A DNA stretch of 64,000 nt from Rhodococcus sp. 14-1411-2a (lineage in GTDB: Bacteria; Actinomycetota; Actinomycetes; Mycobacteriales; Mycobacteriaceae), in NCBI RefSeq assembly GCF_002259485.1, contig NZ_NPGA01000022.1, positions 1 to 64,000 of the forward strand. The letters are read 5' to 3'. The position numbers and the translations under genes are program-made. The first letter of the stretch is position 1. Each line of letters starts with the position of its first letter. The notes beneath the pieces are model-generated. The model did not search any database and was not told the DNA's origin. It worked only from the letters and a program-made list of their open reading frames with translations. Shown here piece by piece: positions 1-8,401 of the stretch.

Positions 1-1
1 C

Positions 2-364
2 GCTATCGGCGCGGGTACCGACGTTGCTATCGCGTCGGCCGGAGTGATCCTCGCCAGCGACGACCCGAGGTCGGTGTTGTCGGTGATCGAACTCTCGCGC
101 GCCTCGTACCGAAAGATGAAGCAAAACCTCTGGTGGGCAGCGGGATACAACCTCATCTCGGTTCCGCTCGCGGCAGGAGTGCTCGCGCCGGTCGGGTTCG
201 TGCTGCCGATGTCGATCGGCGCGATCCTGATGTCGCTGTCGACGATCATCGTCGCTGCGAACGCACAATTACTGCGTCGACTCGACCTCACACCCGACAC
301 CATCACCGGAGCGGTGAACGAGGGGAGTTCCAACCCTCCGTCGCAGCGCACACCGTCACTGTGA
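2..364 (+). CDS. P1B-type (copper) ATPase, C-terminal fragment, 5' end outside window
   Basis: The frame is open from the first bases, so only the last 120 residues are present. It starts in the ATP-hydrolysis hinge ([17 protein letters not shown]), which is diagnostic of heavy-metal P-type ATPases. The last two membrane helices follow ([20 protein letters not shown] and [20 protein letters not shown]). The GYN and MS-ST motifs of these helices are typical of copper-type P1B pumps of the CopA/CopB group. The protein would export copper or a similar soft metal across the cytoplasmic membrane. An internal GTG at 44 could be misread as a start, but the conserved hinge upstream of it is in frame. 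Copper-linked DUF305 and DUF6153-like genes follow on the opposite strand. The metal-binding residues are upstream of the window, so copper specificity is inferred. Confidence 0.93.
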   Translation, partial: AIGAGTDVAIASAGVILASDDPRSVLSVIELSRASYRKMKQNLWWAAGYNLISVPLAAGVLAPVGFVLPMSIGAILMSLSTIIVAANAQLLRRLDLTPDTITGAVNEGSSNPPSQRTPSL

Positions 365-470
365 GAGCTGATCTCGTACCGGGAACGCAGCTCTGACAAT
401 TGTGGAACGTTGATGGCCGCACCTTCTCCGCCGGAGAGGATGCGGCCATCGTTGTCTATAGCGGGCCGGG

Positions 471-1124
471 TCAGCCGAGCAGCCGCTGCATGGTGTCGAT
501 TTCCTGCTGCTGGGTGGCGACGATGGTGCGGGCCATCTCCAGGGCGTCAGGATTGGAACCGTCTGCGATTTCGGTGTTGGCCATCTCGATGGCGCCGGTG
601 TGGTGGGCGATCATCATCGTCAACCACTGGCGGTCGAATTCCGGTCCCGACGCTGCCATCAACGCGTCCATGTCCTGAGCGGTCATCATGCCGCTGCCGG
701 AGCTGTGGTCCATCCCGCCCATGTCACCCATGTCACCCATGTCACCCATGTCACCCCTGTCCATGTCGGGCATGGGCTGGCCCCACTCGGTCAGCCATGC
801 CGTCATCTGGTCCATCTCGGGCTGTTGCGCGGCGGCGATCGCCGATGCCAGCGACAGCACCTCCGGGTTGTCGGTGCGGCCGTCCGCCAAGTCGGCCATC
901 TCCACTGCTTGCGCGTGATGCGGGTACATCATCTGCGCGAACATCACGTCGGCATCGTTGAACTCTGCGGACGCGCTTGCTTGGGCCGAGGACATCGGTG
1001 CCGAGGACATCGATCCCATCGCATGGCCATCCATCGACGAATCCGCCCCGTTGTCGCTACAGCCGACGACGAGGAACGCGCTCGCGGCGGCAGCAGCGAT
1101 CGAGGCAATGACTTTGGTACGCAT
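471..1124 (-). CDS. DUF305 family lipoprotein with Met/Asp-rich repeat
   Basis: A 217-residue exported lipoprotein. I start at the ATG at 1124 because AAGGAG lies 7 nt upstream and the protein then opens with a normal signal peptide and lipobox (LVVGC, Cys22); the longer frame to 1190 adds an implausible extension. Two DUF305-type (ferritin-like helical) halves are seen. Each has a Met/His motif: MMYPHHAQAVEMA and, in the second half, MMIAHHTGAIEMA. Between them lies a methionine/aspartate run made of GDM repeats followed by MDH. DUF305 proteins are commonly found beside copper resistance genes, and Met/His-rich exported proteins can bind Cu(I). The neighbouring P1B pump and DUF6153-like gene support a periplasmic or envelope copper role. 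Binding itself is inferred. Confidence 0.88.
   Translation of the reverse strand: MRTKVIASIAAAAASAFLVVGCSDNGADSSMDGHAMGSMSSAPMSSAQASASAEFNDADVMFAQMMYPHHAQAVEMADLADGRTDNPEVLSLASAIAAAQQPEMDQMTAWLTEWGQPMPDMDRGDMGDMGDMGDMGGMDHSSGSGMMTAQDMDALMAASGPEFDRQWLTMMIAHHTGAIEMANTEIADGSNPDALEMARTIVATQQQEIDTMQRLLG
721..756. repeat. Four perfect 9-bp tandem repeats inside the DUF305 gene
   Basis: ATGTCACCC is repeated four times without error and is followed by a degenerate copy. Read on the minus strand it encodes Gly-Asp-Met units of the putative metal-binding linker. The unit is a multiple of three, so gain or loss of copies would change linker length without a frameshift. Confidence 0.9.
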
Positions 1125-1209
1125 GAGGAAACTCCTTGCAAGAGTGAGTAGTACAGAGGATTCGATGTCGTTCGATCCGCCGACAGACACGCGTCTGCCG
1201 GGCTCCCTG

Positions 1210-1632
1210 TCACACTCGCAAGGTCACCGATCTGTCCAACTCCCACAACGTCCACGGCGGCGCACGCCCCCACTCAGAGTCGGTGCGCCCAACGATCCGG
1301 TTAAGCAGCGTCGGTACCGGGTCGATGGCTGCGCTCGTCACCGGGACCGTCAGCGCGGGCCACGACGCTGTCGTACCCACACAGGGATGCATCATCTGGT
1401 ACCCCGACGGGCAGTCATGTTCCCCGGTCATCACCGGAACCGTGGCGTCCGTGTGGGACGGTGCTGCGAACGAGGCATGGCCGCCGCTCATCGATGTGGA
1501 CATCGAGCCGGTCACGGGCATCGACATCGGTGTCACCGAATGCATCAACAGGACACCGAACACCGTCAGTGCAATCAGTAAAGCTGCCGTCGGAGCTGTG
1601 CCCCGTCGACCGTGCCGATTCACTGAGTGCAT
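1210..1632 (-). CDS. DUF6153-like small membrane protein
   Basis: A 140-residue protein. The start is placed at the ATG at 1632, just downstream of a perfect metal operator at 1653-1669; a longer frame exists but would run through that operator and into the next gene. There is no clear ribosome binding site, so translation may be from a very short leader. An N-terminal hydrophobic helix (ALLIALTVFGVLLMHSV) is followed by a Met/His/Ser-rich extracytoplasmic segment with three cysteines. This layout resembles the actinobacterial DUF6153 family, often near copper genes. Its position between DUF305 and the sulfur genes and its private operator suggest metal-induced expression. The molecular function is unknown. 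Confidence 0.7.
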   Translation of the reverse strand: MHSVNRHGRRGTAPTAALLIALTVFGVLLMHSVTPMSMPVTGSMSTSMSGGHASFAAPSHTDATVPVMTGEHDCPSGYQMMHPCVGTTASWPALTVPVTSAAIDPVPTLLNRIVGRTDSEWGRAPPWTLWELDRSVTLRV

Positions 1633-1652
1633 GCGGCCGATGATACCAACAT

Positions 1653-1669
1653 ATACCCCCTGGGGGTAC
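1653..1669. promoter_or_regulatory. CsoR-family operator, perfect palindrome
   Basis: ATACCCCCTGGGGGTAC contains the exact inverted repeat TACCCCC-T-GGGGGTA. CsoR-family repressors (CsoR, CstR, RcnR) bind TA-flanked G/C tracts of this design. It lies 21 bp upstream of the start of the DUF6153-like gene on the minus strand, where a repressor would block the promoter. Confidence 0.82.
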
Positions 1670-1705
1670 GCCTGTCTCGTCGCGTTCGGTCGTCGAAGCA
1701 TTTCG

Positions 1706-3067
1706 TCATGTCTTCGAGGTGTCGAGTCCGAGATCTGTTGCGCGGTTGTAGTCGTCGTCGATGAGCACCACGCTGCGATGTTCCCGGTCGAGTAGTGAGG
1801 CCGCGATCGAGGCGCGATAGCCGGAGGCGCAGTGCACCCACACTTTGCCGTCGGGAACTTCTGCGAGTCGGTGCGGCAGTTCGTGGAGGGGAATGTTGAT
1901 CGCACCGGGGATGTGGCCGTCCGCGTATTCGGACTGTTGACGGGTGTCGAGCACTGCAATGTCCGAGTCCTCTGCGGCGAGTCCGGCGAAGTCGGACACT
2001 TCGTAGGACCGTACGCGCCCGTCGCTGGCGAGTGAGTGAATCTCTCCGACAGCGGAGCCGGAGGGGTGGTCGATGCCGATACGTGCCAACTCCCTTGTGG
2101 CCTCGTCGATTTGATCGGAGGTGTCGCCGATCAAGGTCAGCGGCGCACCCCACTGGTAGAGCCAGCCGAGGTAGGTGACGAATGTCGTCGACAGCTCGAA
2201 GCCGAGGGAACCGTCGAGATGTCCGGCAGCGAAGGCGGTGCGTGCGCGGAGGTCGACGACCCATTGTCCGTCGTCGATGCGGCGGCGTAGTTCGTCGGGG
2301 TCGACGGGTTCTGGGGTGGACAGGTCGATCGGGGCCGGACCTTCGGTGTTGATGACGCCCATGTGGGCGTAGTACGCGGGGTAGGCCGACAGTCCTGCGA
2401 TCAACTCGTCGACGTAGGTTTGTTCGTCCTGGGTCAGCGCGGGATTGGACTGTTGCTGTTCACCGATGGTCGACGAGTCGCCGCTGGTGGGGGTCGCGGA
2501 GCAGAAGCTACCGAATCCGTGGGTGGGGTAGACCTCGACGTCGGCGGGGAGTTCGGCGGCGATTCGACGGACCGAGTGGAACTGGGCATGGGTGAGCTCG
2601 TCGGTGTGTTCGGAGCCGAGTAGGTCGGTGCGGCCGGTGGATCCGTAGAGCATCGAGCCGCCGGTGAAGATCGCGATCGGTTCGTCTCCGAGTTGCAGTA
2701 CGTAGCTGACGTGATGATGTGTATGGCCCGGGGTGTGCATGACCTGAAACGTCGCCGATCCCGCGTCGACGACATCGCCGTCCCCCACTGCCCGTCGCTC
2801 GAATTCGACCGGGTCACCCTCGGGCACAACGTATTCGGCTCCGGTGGCGCGTGCGAGTTCGAGTCCGCCGGTGACGTAGTCGTTGTGGATGTGGGTTTCG
2901 AGTACGTGGGTGATCGCGGCGTTCTTCTCCGTGGCCAGTGCCAGGACGCGGTCGATGTCACGTTGGGGATCGATCACGACGGCGATGCCGTCGTGGCTGA
3001 TCAGGTAGCTGCGGTCGCCGAGGCTCGACGTTTCGATGATGGCGATGTCTGGATCGGTGGTGCTCAC
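1706..3067 (-). CDS. MBL-fold persulfide dioxygenase-like protein with rhodanese domains
   Basis: A 453-residue protein starting at GTG 3067 with AGGAG upstream. Residues about 1-250 form a metallo-beta-lactamase domain with the THIHNDY motif at 58-64, the variant found in ETHE1/CstB-type persulfide dioxygenases, plus later metal-ligand segments (HTPGHTHHH, THGFG). Two rhodanese-like domains follow. The first (about 255-340) has no active-site cysteine, and the C-terminal one (about 355-450) has VHCASGYRAS with the catalytic Cys. The architecture matches CstB, which oxidises low-molecular-weight persulfides to thiosulfate or sulfite. Neighbours fit a sulfide detoxification unit: a CstR-like regulator directly upstream and a TauE/SafE exporter. 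I infer persulfide as substrate; a generic hydrolase is the alternative. Confidence 0.88.
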   Translation of the reverse strand: MSTTDPDIAIIETSSLGDRSYLISHDGIAVVIDPQRDIDRVLALATEKNAAITHVLETHIHNDYVTGGLELARATGAEYVVPEGDPVEFERRAVGDGDVVDAGSATFQVMHTPGHTHHHVSYVLQLGDEPIAIFTGGSMLYGSTGRTDLLGSEHTDELTHAQFHSVRRIAAELPADVEVYPTHGFGSFCSATPTSGDSSTIGEQQQSNPALTQDEQTYVDELIAGLSAYPAYYAHMGVINTEGPAPIDLSTPEPVDPDELRRRIDDGQWVVDLRARTAFAAGHLDGSLGFELSTTFVTYLGWLYQWGAPLTLIGDTSDQIDEATRELARIGIDHPSGSAVGEIHSLASDGRVRSYEVSDFAGLAAEDSDIAVLDTRQQSEYADGHIPGAINIPLHELPHRLAEVPDGKVWVHCASGYRASIAASLLDREHRSVVLIDDDYNRATDLGLDTSKT

Positions 3068-3124
3068 GGGGTACTCCTACGGTGTAATCGGGTCGGCCTC
3101 GTTTCTGACGTGAAACGTCCTCGT

Positions 3125-3436
<312 letters not shown>

Positions 3437-3452
3437 TTACCCCCGGGGGCAT
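3437..3452. promoter_or_regulatory. CsoR/CstR-type operator before the regulator gene
   Basis: TTACCCCCGGGGGCAT carries the perfect core CCCCCGGGGG flanked by TTA on one side and CAT on the other, so it is slightly degenerate in the TA flank. It sits 43 bp upstream of the CstR-like gene and downstream of tauE, so it could give the regulator and dioxygenase their own promoter. Confidence 0.72.
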
Positions 3453-3473
3453 CGGTTCGGTGTGTGCAGTCGG

Positions 3474-4247
3474 TCATGAAAGAACGAGGGTGTCGACAAG
3501 TACATAGCCCGCGACGGCGAACACCAGGTAGGCGAACCACGTGCGCAGCTTGTCGGTGTCGATGCGTGTGCTCAGTTTTCCGGCGACCAGCGAGCCTGCG
3601 ATCGCCGCACCGGCGAACGCGGCTGTCAGTGGCCAGTTCCCGCCGAGCCCGTCGGCCTGAGCGATCAGTCCGGCGGCGGAGTTGGCGACGATGACCACCA
3701 GCGACGTTCCGACAGCGACACTCATCTCGATTCCCAGCAACAGCACCAGAGCGGGGATGATCAGAAATCCTCCGCCGACGCCGAACAGTCCGGTGAGGAC
3801 ACCGACCCCGAACCCGGTCGGTATGGACCGTGGTGCGCATCGCCGCCAATCGATCCCGGAACTTCCTGTCTTGCAAGCGGTTCCGACATCGTCGGTGCTG
3901 CGCAGCATCCGCGCCCCGGCGATGATCATGACGATCGCGAAGCCGATCATCACTGCGGCCTCGGGCAGATGCCTGCCCAGGACGCTGCCGACCAGCGTGC
4001 CGACGATACCGGTGGCCGCGAAGATCGCCGCCAGTCGCCATTCGACGAGCTTCGCCCGCACCTTGGGGATGGCCCCGGTCGCCGAGGCGACACCGATCAC
4101 CAGCAACGATGTCGGTATCGCCTCCGACAGGTCCATTCCCAGGGCGTAGACGAGAACCGGGACGGCGAGGATCGACCCGCCGCCTCCGAGGAGACCGAGC
4201 AGGATGCCGACGGCGACGCCGAGGACCAGTGCCAGCGTCAGGGTCAT
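3474..4247 (-). CDS. TauE/SafE-family anion (sulfite/organosulfonate) exporter
   Basis: A 257-residue integral membrane protein. The start at 4247 is fixed by a TGATG overlap with the DUF302 stop codon, implying translational coupling. It has two similar halves, each beginning with a glycine-rich re-entrant motif (GLLGGGGSILAVP near residue 20 and GLFGVGGGFLIIP near 150), and about eight hydrophobic helices. TauE/SafE proteins export sulfite, sulfoacetate or related anions. In cst operons TauE removes sulfite made from persulfide oxidation, so its place next to the MBL-rhodanese and CstR-like genes is meaningful. A longer open frame reaching 4919 overlaps upstream genes in another frame and is not used. 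Confidence 0.9.
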   Translation of the reverse strand: MTLTLALVLGVAVGILLGLLGGGGSILAVPVLVYALGMDLSEAIPTSLLVIGVASATGAIPKVRAKLVEWRLAAIFAATGIVGTLVGSVLGRHLPEAAVMIGFAIVMIIAGARMLRSTDDVGTACKTGSSGIDWRRCAPRSIPTGFGVGVLTGLFGVGGGFLIIPALVLLLGIEMSVAVGTSLVVIVANSAAGLIAQADGLGGNWPLTAAFAGAAIAGSLVAGKLSTRIDTDKLRTWFAYLVFAVAGYVLVDTLVLS

Positions 4248-4666
4248 CAGCTGTGGGCTGCGTCCTGGCCACCGAGTGCGTCGATGGCGGCCTGGAGCTT
4301 GGTGGTGGCCTCGGCCGCGACGTCGGACAGTGCTGGCTCGCCGGTCGCTTGGACCATGATGTCGGGGTTCATCGCTTCGACAATGACCGATCCGGAAGCG
4401 GAGGTGTCGGCGCGGACGACGACATTGCACGGCAACAGCAAGCCGATCTGGCGCATGACCCCGACGGCGCGGTGCGCGAGGGACGGATTGCAGGCACCGA
4501 GGATCAGATACTGCTCCATGTCCTCGCCGAGCTTGGCCTTCAACGTGGCCTGCATGTCGATTTCGGTGAGAACACCGAAGCCCTGATCTGCGAGGGAGGC
4601 TTTGACGGCGTCGACTGCGGTGTCGAAGTCGGTGTCGGTCAGAGTGGTCGAGAGTGCGATGTTCAT
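4247..4666 (-). CDS. DUF302 domain protein
   Basis: A 139-residue cytoplasmic protein starting at ATG 4666, with AAGGA upstream at longer than ideal spacing. The sequence shows the DUF302 pattern: an N-terminal amphipathic helix (FDTAVDAVKASLADQGFGVL), the TEIDMQATLKAKLG segment, and the ILGACNPSLAHRAV motif around residue 75 with one Cys. DUF302 proteins often accompany sulfur-oxidation and rhodanese or DUF2892 genes, and some relate to sulfur-carrier biology, but no reaction is established for this type. It overlaps tauE by one base and follows the DUF2892 gene, so it is part of the same leftward operon. Confidence 0.87.
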   Translation of the reverse strand: MNIALSTTLTDTDFDTAVDAVKASLADQGFGVLTEIDMQATLKAKLGEDMEQYLILGACNPSLAHRAVGVMRQIGLLLPCNVVVRADTSASGSVIVEAMNPDIMVQATGEPALSDVAAEATTKLQAAIDALGGQDAAHS

Positions 4667-4708
4667 AAGGGAAGTTCCTTTCGGTGGTCGAACTGCGGTG
4701 ATCTGGGC

Positions 4709-4960
4709 CTACCCGATTCGGGGCTGGCGAATACTCGGCACGCCCACCCTGGTGAGAAGCGCGCTGGCCGGGCACCAGCCGACCGCTGCGTAGAGGGCGA
4801 GGTTGGCGGCAGCGAACGCGCTGAGTAGTCGCCATTGCGGTGCGTGTAATTCGCCGAGTGCCAGACCGGTGGCGGTGACACCGGCAGCAAGGGCGGGGAC
4901 GATACGTTCGATCGGCCATCCTGTGAATGCCGCCGAGTGGGTTGTGTTCGGATCGGTCAT
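4709..4960 (-). CDS. DUF2892 (YgaP-type transmembrane) protein
   Basis: An 83-residue protein with two hydrophobic segments (IVPALAAGVTATGLALG and LLSAFAAANLALYAAVG) followed by the conserved CPASALL motif. This matches DUF2892, the membrane part of YgaP-type rhodaneses, here as a stand-alone unit. The cysteine in the CP motif is typical for the family. It follows the MMPL gene and precedes DUF302 on the same strand. A role as membrane anchor or partner for sulfur transfer is plausible but unproven. Confidence 0.85.
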   Translation of the reverse strand: MTDPNTTHSAAFTGWPIERIVPALAAGVTATGLALGELHAPQWRLLSAFAAANLALYAAVGWCPASALLTRVGVPSIRQPRIG

Positions 4961-4988
4961 GATTGCTCCGTTGGGTGTGGTGAGGGTG

Positions 4989-7145
4989 TCAGTGAGAGAA
5001 GCTGATCGAGGGCAGCACCTTGCGCAGCCAGGCTGGTGACCACCATGCGGCGTGACCGGTCAGACGCAGCAGGACCGGCAGCAGGATGAGCCTGATCAGG
5101 AAGGCGTCGAGCAGTACCGCGACACCGAGAATGATGCCCATTTCTTTCGGTGGGAGCGGATCGGAGAGTGCGAAGGTGAAGAACACGGCGACCATGACCG
5201 CGGCGGCGGCGAAGATGACGCGGCCGGAGTGGGCGAGGCCGTCGACCTGGGCGGCTTTCGGGTCGCCGGTCTTCTCGTAGTGCTCTTTGGCGGTGGCGAG
5301 CAGGAACACGGTGTAGTCCATGGCGATGGCGAAGATCATCGCGAAGAAGAACACCGGTCCCCAGCCGTCGAGGAACCCCTGTGGGGTGAAGCCGAGCAGT
5401 GATGCACCGTGTCCGTCTTGGAAGATCAGCTTCGCTACTCCGAATGCGGCTGCGGTCGAGAGCAGACTGACGGCGGTGCCGAGGATCGCGATCAGCGGTG
5501 CCTGCAGTGCAACGAGCAGCAGGATGAAACCGAGCGCGAGGATGATCCCGATCACCAGCGGCAGGTAGTCGTTGAGGGCTTGCTGCAGATCGAGGTTCTC
5601 CGCCGGTGCCCCGCCGACCAATGCCGACTCCGGGAGCTGCGCGCGCAGGTCACCGAGGATGGTGCCCATACTCTCGTCGGAGGGGTCCACGGCGGGAAGC
5701 GCTTGTAGCAGTGAGTAGTTCGAGCCGTCCGCGGCAGGCTGGGGCGGAGTCACCATCGAGATCCCGTCGACGCTGCTGGCTGCGGTGGCGGTCGCGGCGG
5801 CGTCGGAAGAGGGGACGACGATCTGCAGTGCGCCGGGTGCGCCGTCGCCGAACTGGGCTTGGACGAGCTCGTAGCCTTGGCGAACCGGTGCATCTTCTGG
5901 GACGACGGTGATCGAGGGCATTGCGACTTTCAGTCCGAGGACCGGCAGTGCCAGGACGATGAGGATGCCGACGGAGACCAGTGCGAACGGCCAGGGATGC
6001 TTGTGGAGTAGTTCGCCCCAGGCTGCGAATTTCGGGGAGCGGTGCTGCTGGCGTTTGGCGTAGGGCAGGGATGCGGCGTTGACCTTGGAGCCGAGTGCCC
6101 CCAGGGTTGCGGGGAGCAGGGTCATGGTGGCGATCAGCACGAACGTGACAGCGAGCATGATGCCGACGGCCATGGTCCGCACGGCCGGTGCGGGAACGAG
6201 AAGCACTGCCGAGAGGCTCACCAGGACTGTCAGACCGGACAGGACCACGGCTTTGCCTGCGGTGTCCATGGTTTCGGCGACGGCGGCACGGGGATCGGCG
6301 TTGCGTAGTGCGTCGCGGAACCTGGCGACGATGAAGAGGGCGTAGTCGATGCCGAGGGCGAGCGCGAACATCATCGCGAAGTTCATCGCCCACACCGAGA
6401 TCGGGGTGACGCCGTTGAGCAGCACGAGACCACCGGCGGATGCGACGAGTCCGGCGACGGTGAGTAGCAGCGGCAGTCCTGCGGCGACGAGCGATCCGAA
6501 CGCGAGCACCATGATCGCCAAGGTGACCGGCCAGGAGAACAATTCGGCTTGGATCATGGCATCGTGGTTGGCTTTGTTGAAGTCCGACCACAGTGCGGAG
6601 GACCCGGTCGGGTAGACCTCGATGCCGTCGCCGGAGAGTTCGGTCAGTTCGCCTTTGACCTCGTCGACGGCTTTGACCATGTCATCTGTACTTGCGTTTG
6701 CGCCGGCGATGAGGATGCCGGTGCGGCCGTCGGGGCTGATGGTCATGCCTGGCTGGGGGGCGATGATCTCGCCGAAGCGAGTGTCACCGTCGAATACGGC
6801 CGCGACGTCGGTGAGTGTCTGCTGCACCGCTGCGTCTTCGATCGTGGCGGTGTCGGAGTGAACGACCACTTGCACTGCCGCAGAGGAGTTACCACCGAAA
6901 TGCTGCTGGGCGAGCTCGCGGACCTGGACGGATTCGGAACCGTTGGCCTGCCAGCCGGCCCCGGCCAAGGATGAGAACACCGATGGCGCAGCCGATCCCA
7001 GGGCAACGAGGGCGATCAGCCAGATGCCGAACACCCACCTGCGGCGGGCGACCATCGTGCTTCCCAGGCGGCCTAGTGCGCCGGGTGCCGGTGGCCGATG
7101 GCGGTCGTGGCGGCCGGTGGCCGCCGCGGTAGCGGGCTTGGTCAC
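4989..7145 (-). CDS. MMPL/RND-family membrane transporter
   Basis: A 718-residue transporter starting at GTG 7145 with AGGAG upstream. After one N-terminal helix come a large extracytoplasmic domain and a block of about five helices that includes the GIDYALF motif, then a second such repeat with MDYTVFL. The paired Gly/Asp-Tyr motifs are the proton-relay signature of the MMPL (mycobacterial membrane protein large) group. Length is at the short end for MMPL proteins. MMPL members export lipids, siderophores or drugs. Here the gene is first in a leftward run with DUF2892, DUF302 and tauE, and a G/C-tract operator (7160-7175) sits directly before its ribosome binding site, so it is probably induced by metal or sulfur stress. 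The substrate cannot be read from the sequence. Confidence 0.93.
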   Translation of the reverse strand: MTKPATAAATGRHDRHRPPAPGALGRLGSTMVARRRWVFGIWLIALVALGSAAPSVFSSLAGAGWQANGSESVQVRELAQQHFGGNSSAAVQVVVHSDTATIEDAAVQQTLTDVAAVFDGDTRFGEIIAPQPGMTISPDGRTGILIAGANASTDDMVKAVDEVKGELTELSGDGIEVYPTGSSALWSDFNKANHDAMIQAELFSWPVTLAIMVLAFGSLVAAGLPLLLTVAGLVASAGGLVLLNGVTPISVWAMNFAMMFALALGIDYALFIVARFRDALRNADPRAAVAETMDTAGKAVVLSGLTVLVSLSAVLLVPAPAVRTMAVGIMLAVTFVLIATMTLLPATLGALGSKVNAASLPYAKRQQHRSPKFAAWGELLHKHPWPFALVSVGILIVLALPVLGLKVAMPSITVVPEDAPVRQGYELVQAQFGDGAPGALQIVVPSSDAAATATAASSVDGISMVTPPQPAADGSNYSLLQALPAVDPSDESMGTILGDLRAQLPESALVGGAPAENLDLQQALNDYLPLVIGIILALGFILLLVALQAPLIAILGTAVSLLSTAAAFGVAKLIFQDGHGASLLGFTPQGFLDGWGPVFFFAMIFAIAMDYTVFLLATAKEHYEKTGDPKAAQVDGLAHSGRVIFAAAAVMVAVFFTFALSDPLPPKEMGIILGVAVLLDAFLIRLILLPVLLRLTGHAAWWSPAWLRKVLPSISFSH

Positions 7146-7159
7146 AATTACTTCTCCTA

Positions 7160-7175
7160 ATACGGGTGGGGGTAT
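7160..7175. promoter_or_regulatory. CsoR-family operator before the MMPL operon
   Basis: ATACGGGTGGGGGTAT is a TA-flanked G-tract of the same design as the sites at 1653 and 7452-7487, with a degenerate left arm. It lies 15 bp upstream of the GTG start, next to the ribosome binding site, so binding would block transcription of the MMPL-DUF2892-DUF302-tauE run. Confidence 0.72.
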
Positions 7176-7239
7176 TCAGAAGCGTTGAAGACGCCCAGAG
7201 ATTCCTGCGAAATGCAGTGGAGTGCTGTTGGGGTGGGGG

Positions 7240-7413
7240 TCAGCGACGAAACAGGGAACGAAAGAAGTTGTCGCGTGTAGCTGGGGCGGGTGTCTCCATG
7301 GAGCAGGAGCACTGCTGCGACCGCGGAACGTTCTTCATAACGCTGTCGACATGTCGACCGCAGCCAGCCCAGGTGGTCTTACCGCATGCCGGGCACGGGA
7401 CGGGGTAGCACAT
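7240..7413 (-). CDS. Small zinc-ribbon-like protein
   Basis: A 57-residue protein starting at ATG 7413 with AAAGGA upstream. It opens with CYPVPCPACGKTTWAGCGRH, giving a C-x2-C-x7-C-x2-H cluster (Cys7, Cys10, Cys18, His21), a compact zinc-binding arrangement. A CSC pair (residues 36-38) follows and the C-terminus is basic. Short proteins with a CPxCGKxTWxGCGxH core are widespread and uncharacterised. Two tandem CsoR-type operators lie 39-74 bp upstream, so it is probably co-induced with the transporter operon that follows 94 bp downstream. A metal-binding or chaperone role is inferred. Confidence 0.78.
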   Translation of the reverse strand: MCYPVPCPACGKTTWAGCGRHVDSVMKNVPRSQQCSCSMETPAPATRDNFFRSLFRR

Positions 7414-7451
7414 GGCGGTCCTTTCTGGCGGGTACATCCCTACTGTGACAC

Positions 7452-7487
7452 ATACCTAGGGGGGTATGCAAGTACCCGTGGGGGTAT
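7452..7487. promoter_or_regulatory. Two tandem CsoR-family operators
   Basis: ATACCTAGGGGGGTAT (7452-7467) and GTACCCGTGGGGGTAT (7472-7487) are centred 20 bp apart, about two helical turns. Both have the TAcc...GGGGTA form. They precede the zinc-ribbon gene on the minus strand and mark the right edge of the stress island. Confidence 0.8.
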
Positions 7488-7489
7488 GA

Positions 7490-8401
7490 GGGAAGGGGTG
7501 GGCCGGAGCCGATCGGTAGACGGCAGTGGTCTTGCCGGATCAAACGCGAGGCTGTGCTGGCGGCCGCATAAGGCGTTTGATGGTCGCCAGTCTGCGAATG
7601 CGGTTGCCCCTCACGGGTTGATGCTCCACGTACGCGCGTGTTGCGACGCTATCGTTCGCGAGTTTCTGCGAACCCGCGCAGTTACATCCCACTTCCATTC
7701 CCACACCCAGGCCGGTCCGGACGGGAGCGGCCCAGCAGTGGCAAGCATCGGAGACAACGGATTCGGGGGCATCGGCGACGAATGCCCGCGCCGCTGGCAT
7801 CCGAACCATCTCGAGCAACAGCACCGCGGCTTGCAACACGAAACGGAACTGCTTCACAACGGCGGATCCGCGGTACTTCTAGATCATGTCCGGCAGGCGG
7901 TCGCGCCAGCAGGTAGGATTGACATACGTTGCATGACAATGACTTTCGACTGCAACCTGACATAATATCCGTTATCAGCAATGAATATCGTATTCAACTT
8001 GCTTTCTAGACAAGGCACTACTCGACATGCGCCTCGGGACACGGTCGGCCCGTGCCTGCGACAACCCTGCGTGCCTGAGTGAGGTTGGCTCGCTGGGCGA
8101 GCAAAGAACTCGGTTGTGCGTCAGGTGAACAAGTTGCCGGCCGATGCGATGCAGAGCACCAGCTTCCCGCGCCGGGACTCCGTCCGCGTTCTTGTGGGTG
8201 CCAACGAGGCCGACGAAGTGTTGGATATCCGCGAAATTAAGTGCGTCCGGTAGCTGGCCCCTGCTAACCCGAGGTCAAGCTCAGTAGATCGATGCGATTC
8301 ATCTCCCCCTTGACCGCACAGCCGAATGTCACGTTCGTGATACACATTTGATGTAAAGTCTTTGATACAAGAATGGTCGCAGCGAGCAGGAACGAGCAGA
8401 C
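7490..8401. other. Intergenic stretch between stress island and type I R-M operon
   Basis: No convincing gene is seen over about 900 bp; the long open frames here have shadow-type composition. One short readable frame (8116-8253, 45 codons, GTG start, no ribosome binding site) has natural residue composition but is open upstream only to a stop at 8080 and may be a relic. The last 100 bp before hsdM are AT-richer and contain TTGATGTAAAG and TTGATACAAG, a direct repeat that may belong to the hsd promoter. Confidence 0.5.

Noticed and set aside
721-756. Short tandem repeats as a CRISPR-like array
   Set aside because: The unit is 9 bp without spacers and lies inside a coding gene. No repeat-spacer array was found anywhere in the window.
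7222-7965. 247-codon plus-strand frame near the right edge of the stress island
   Set aside because: It runs through the zinc-ribbon gene and the tandem operators on the other strand and has no domain-like sequence or ribosome binding site.
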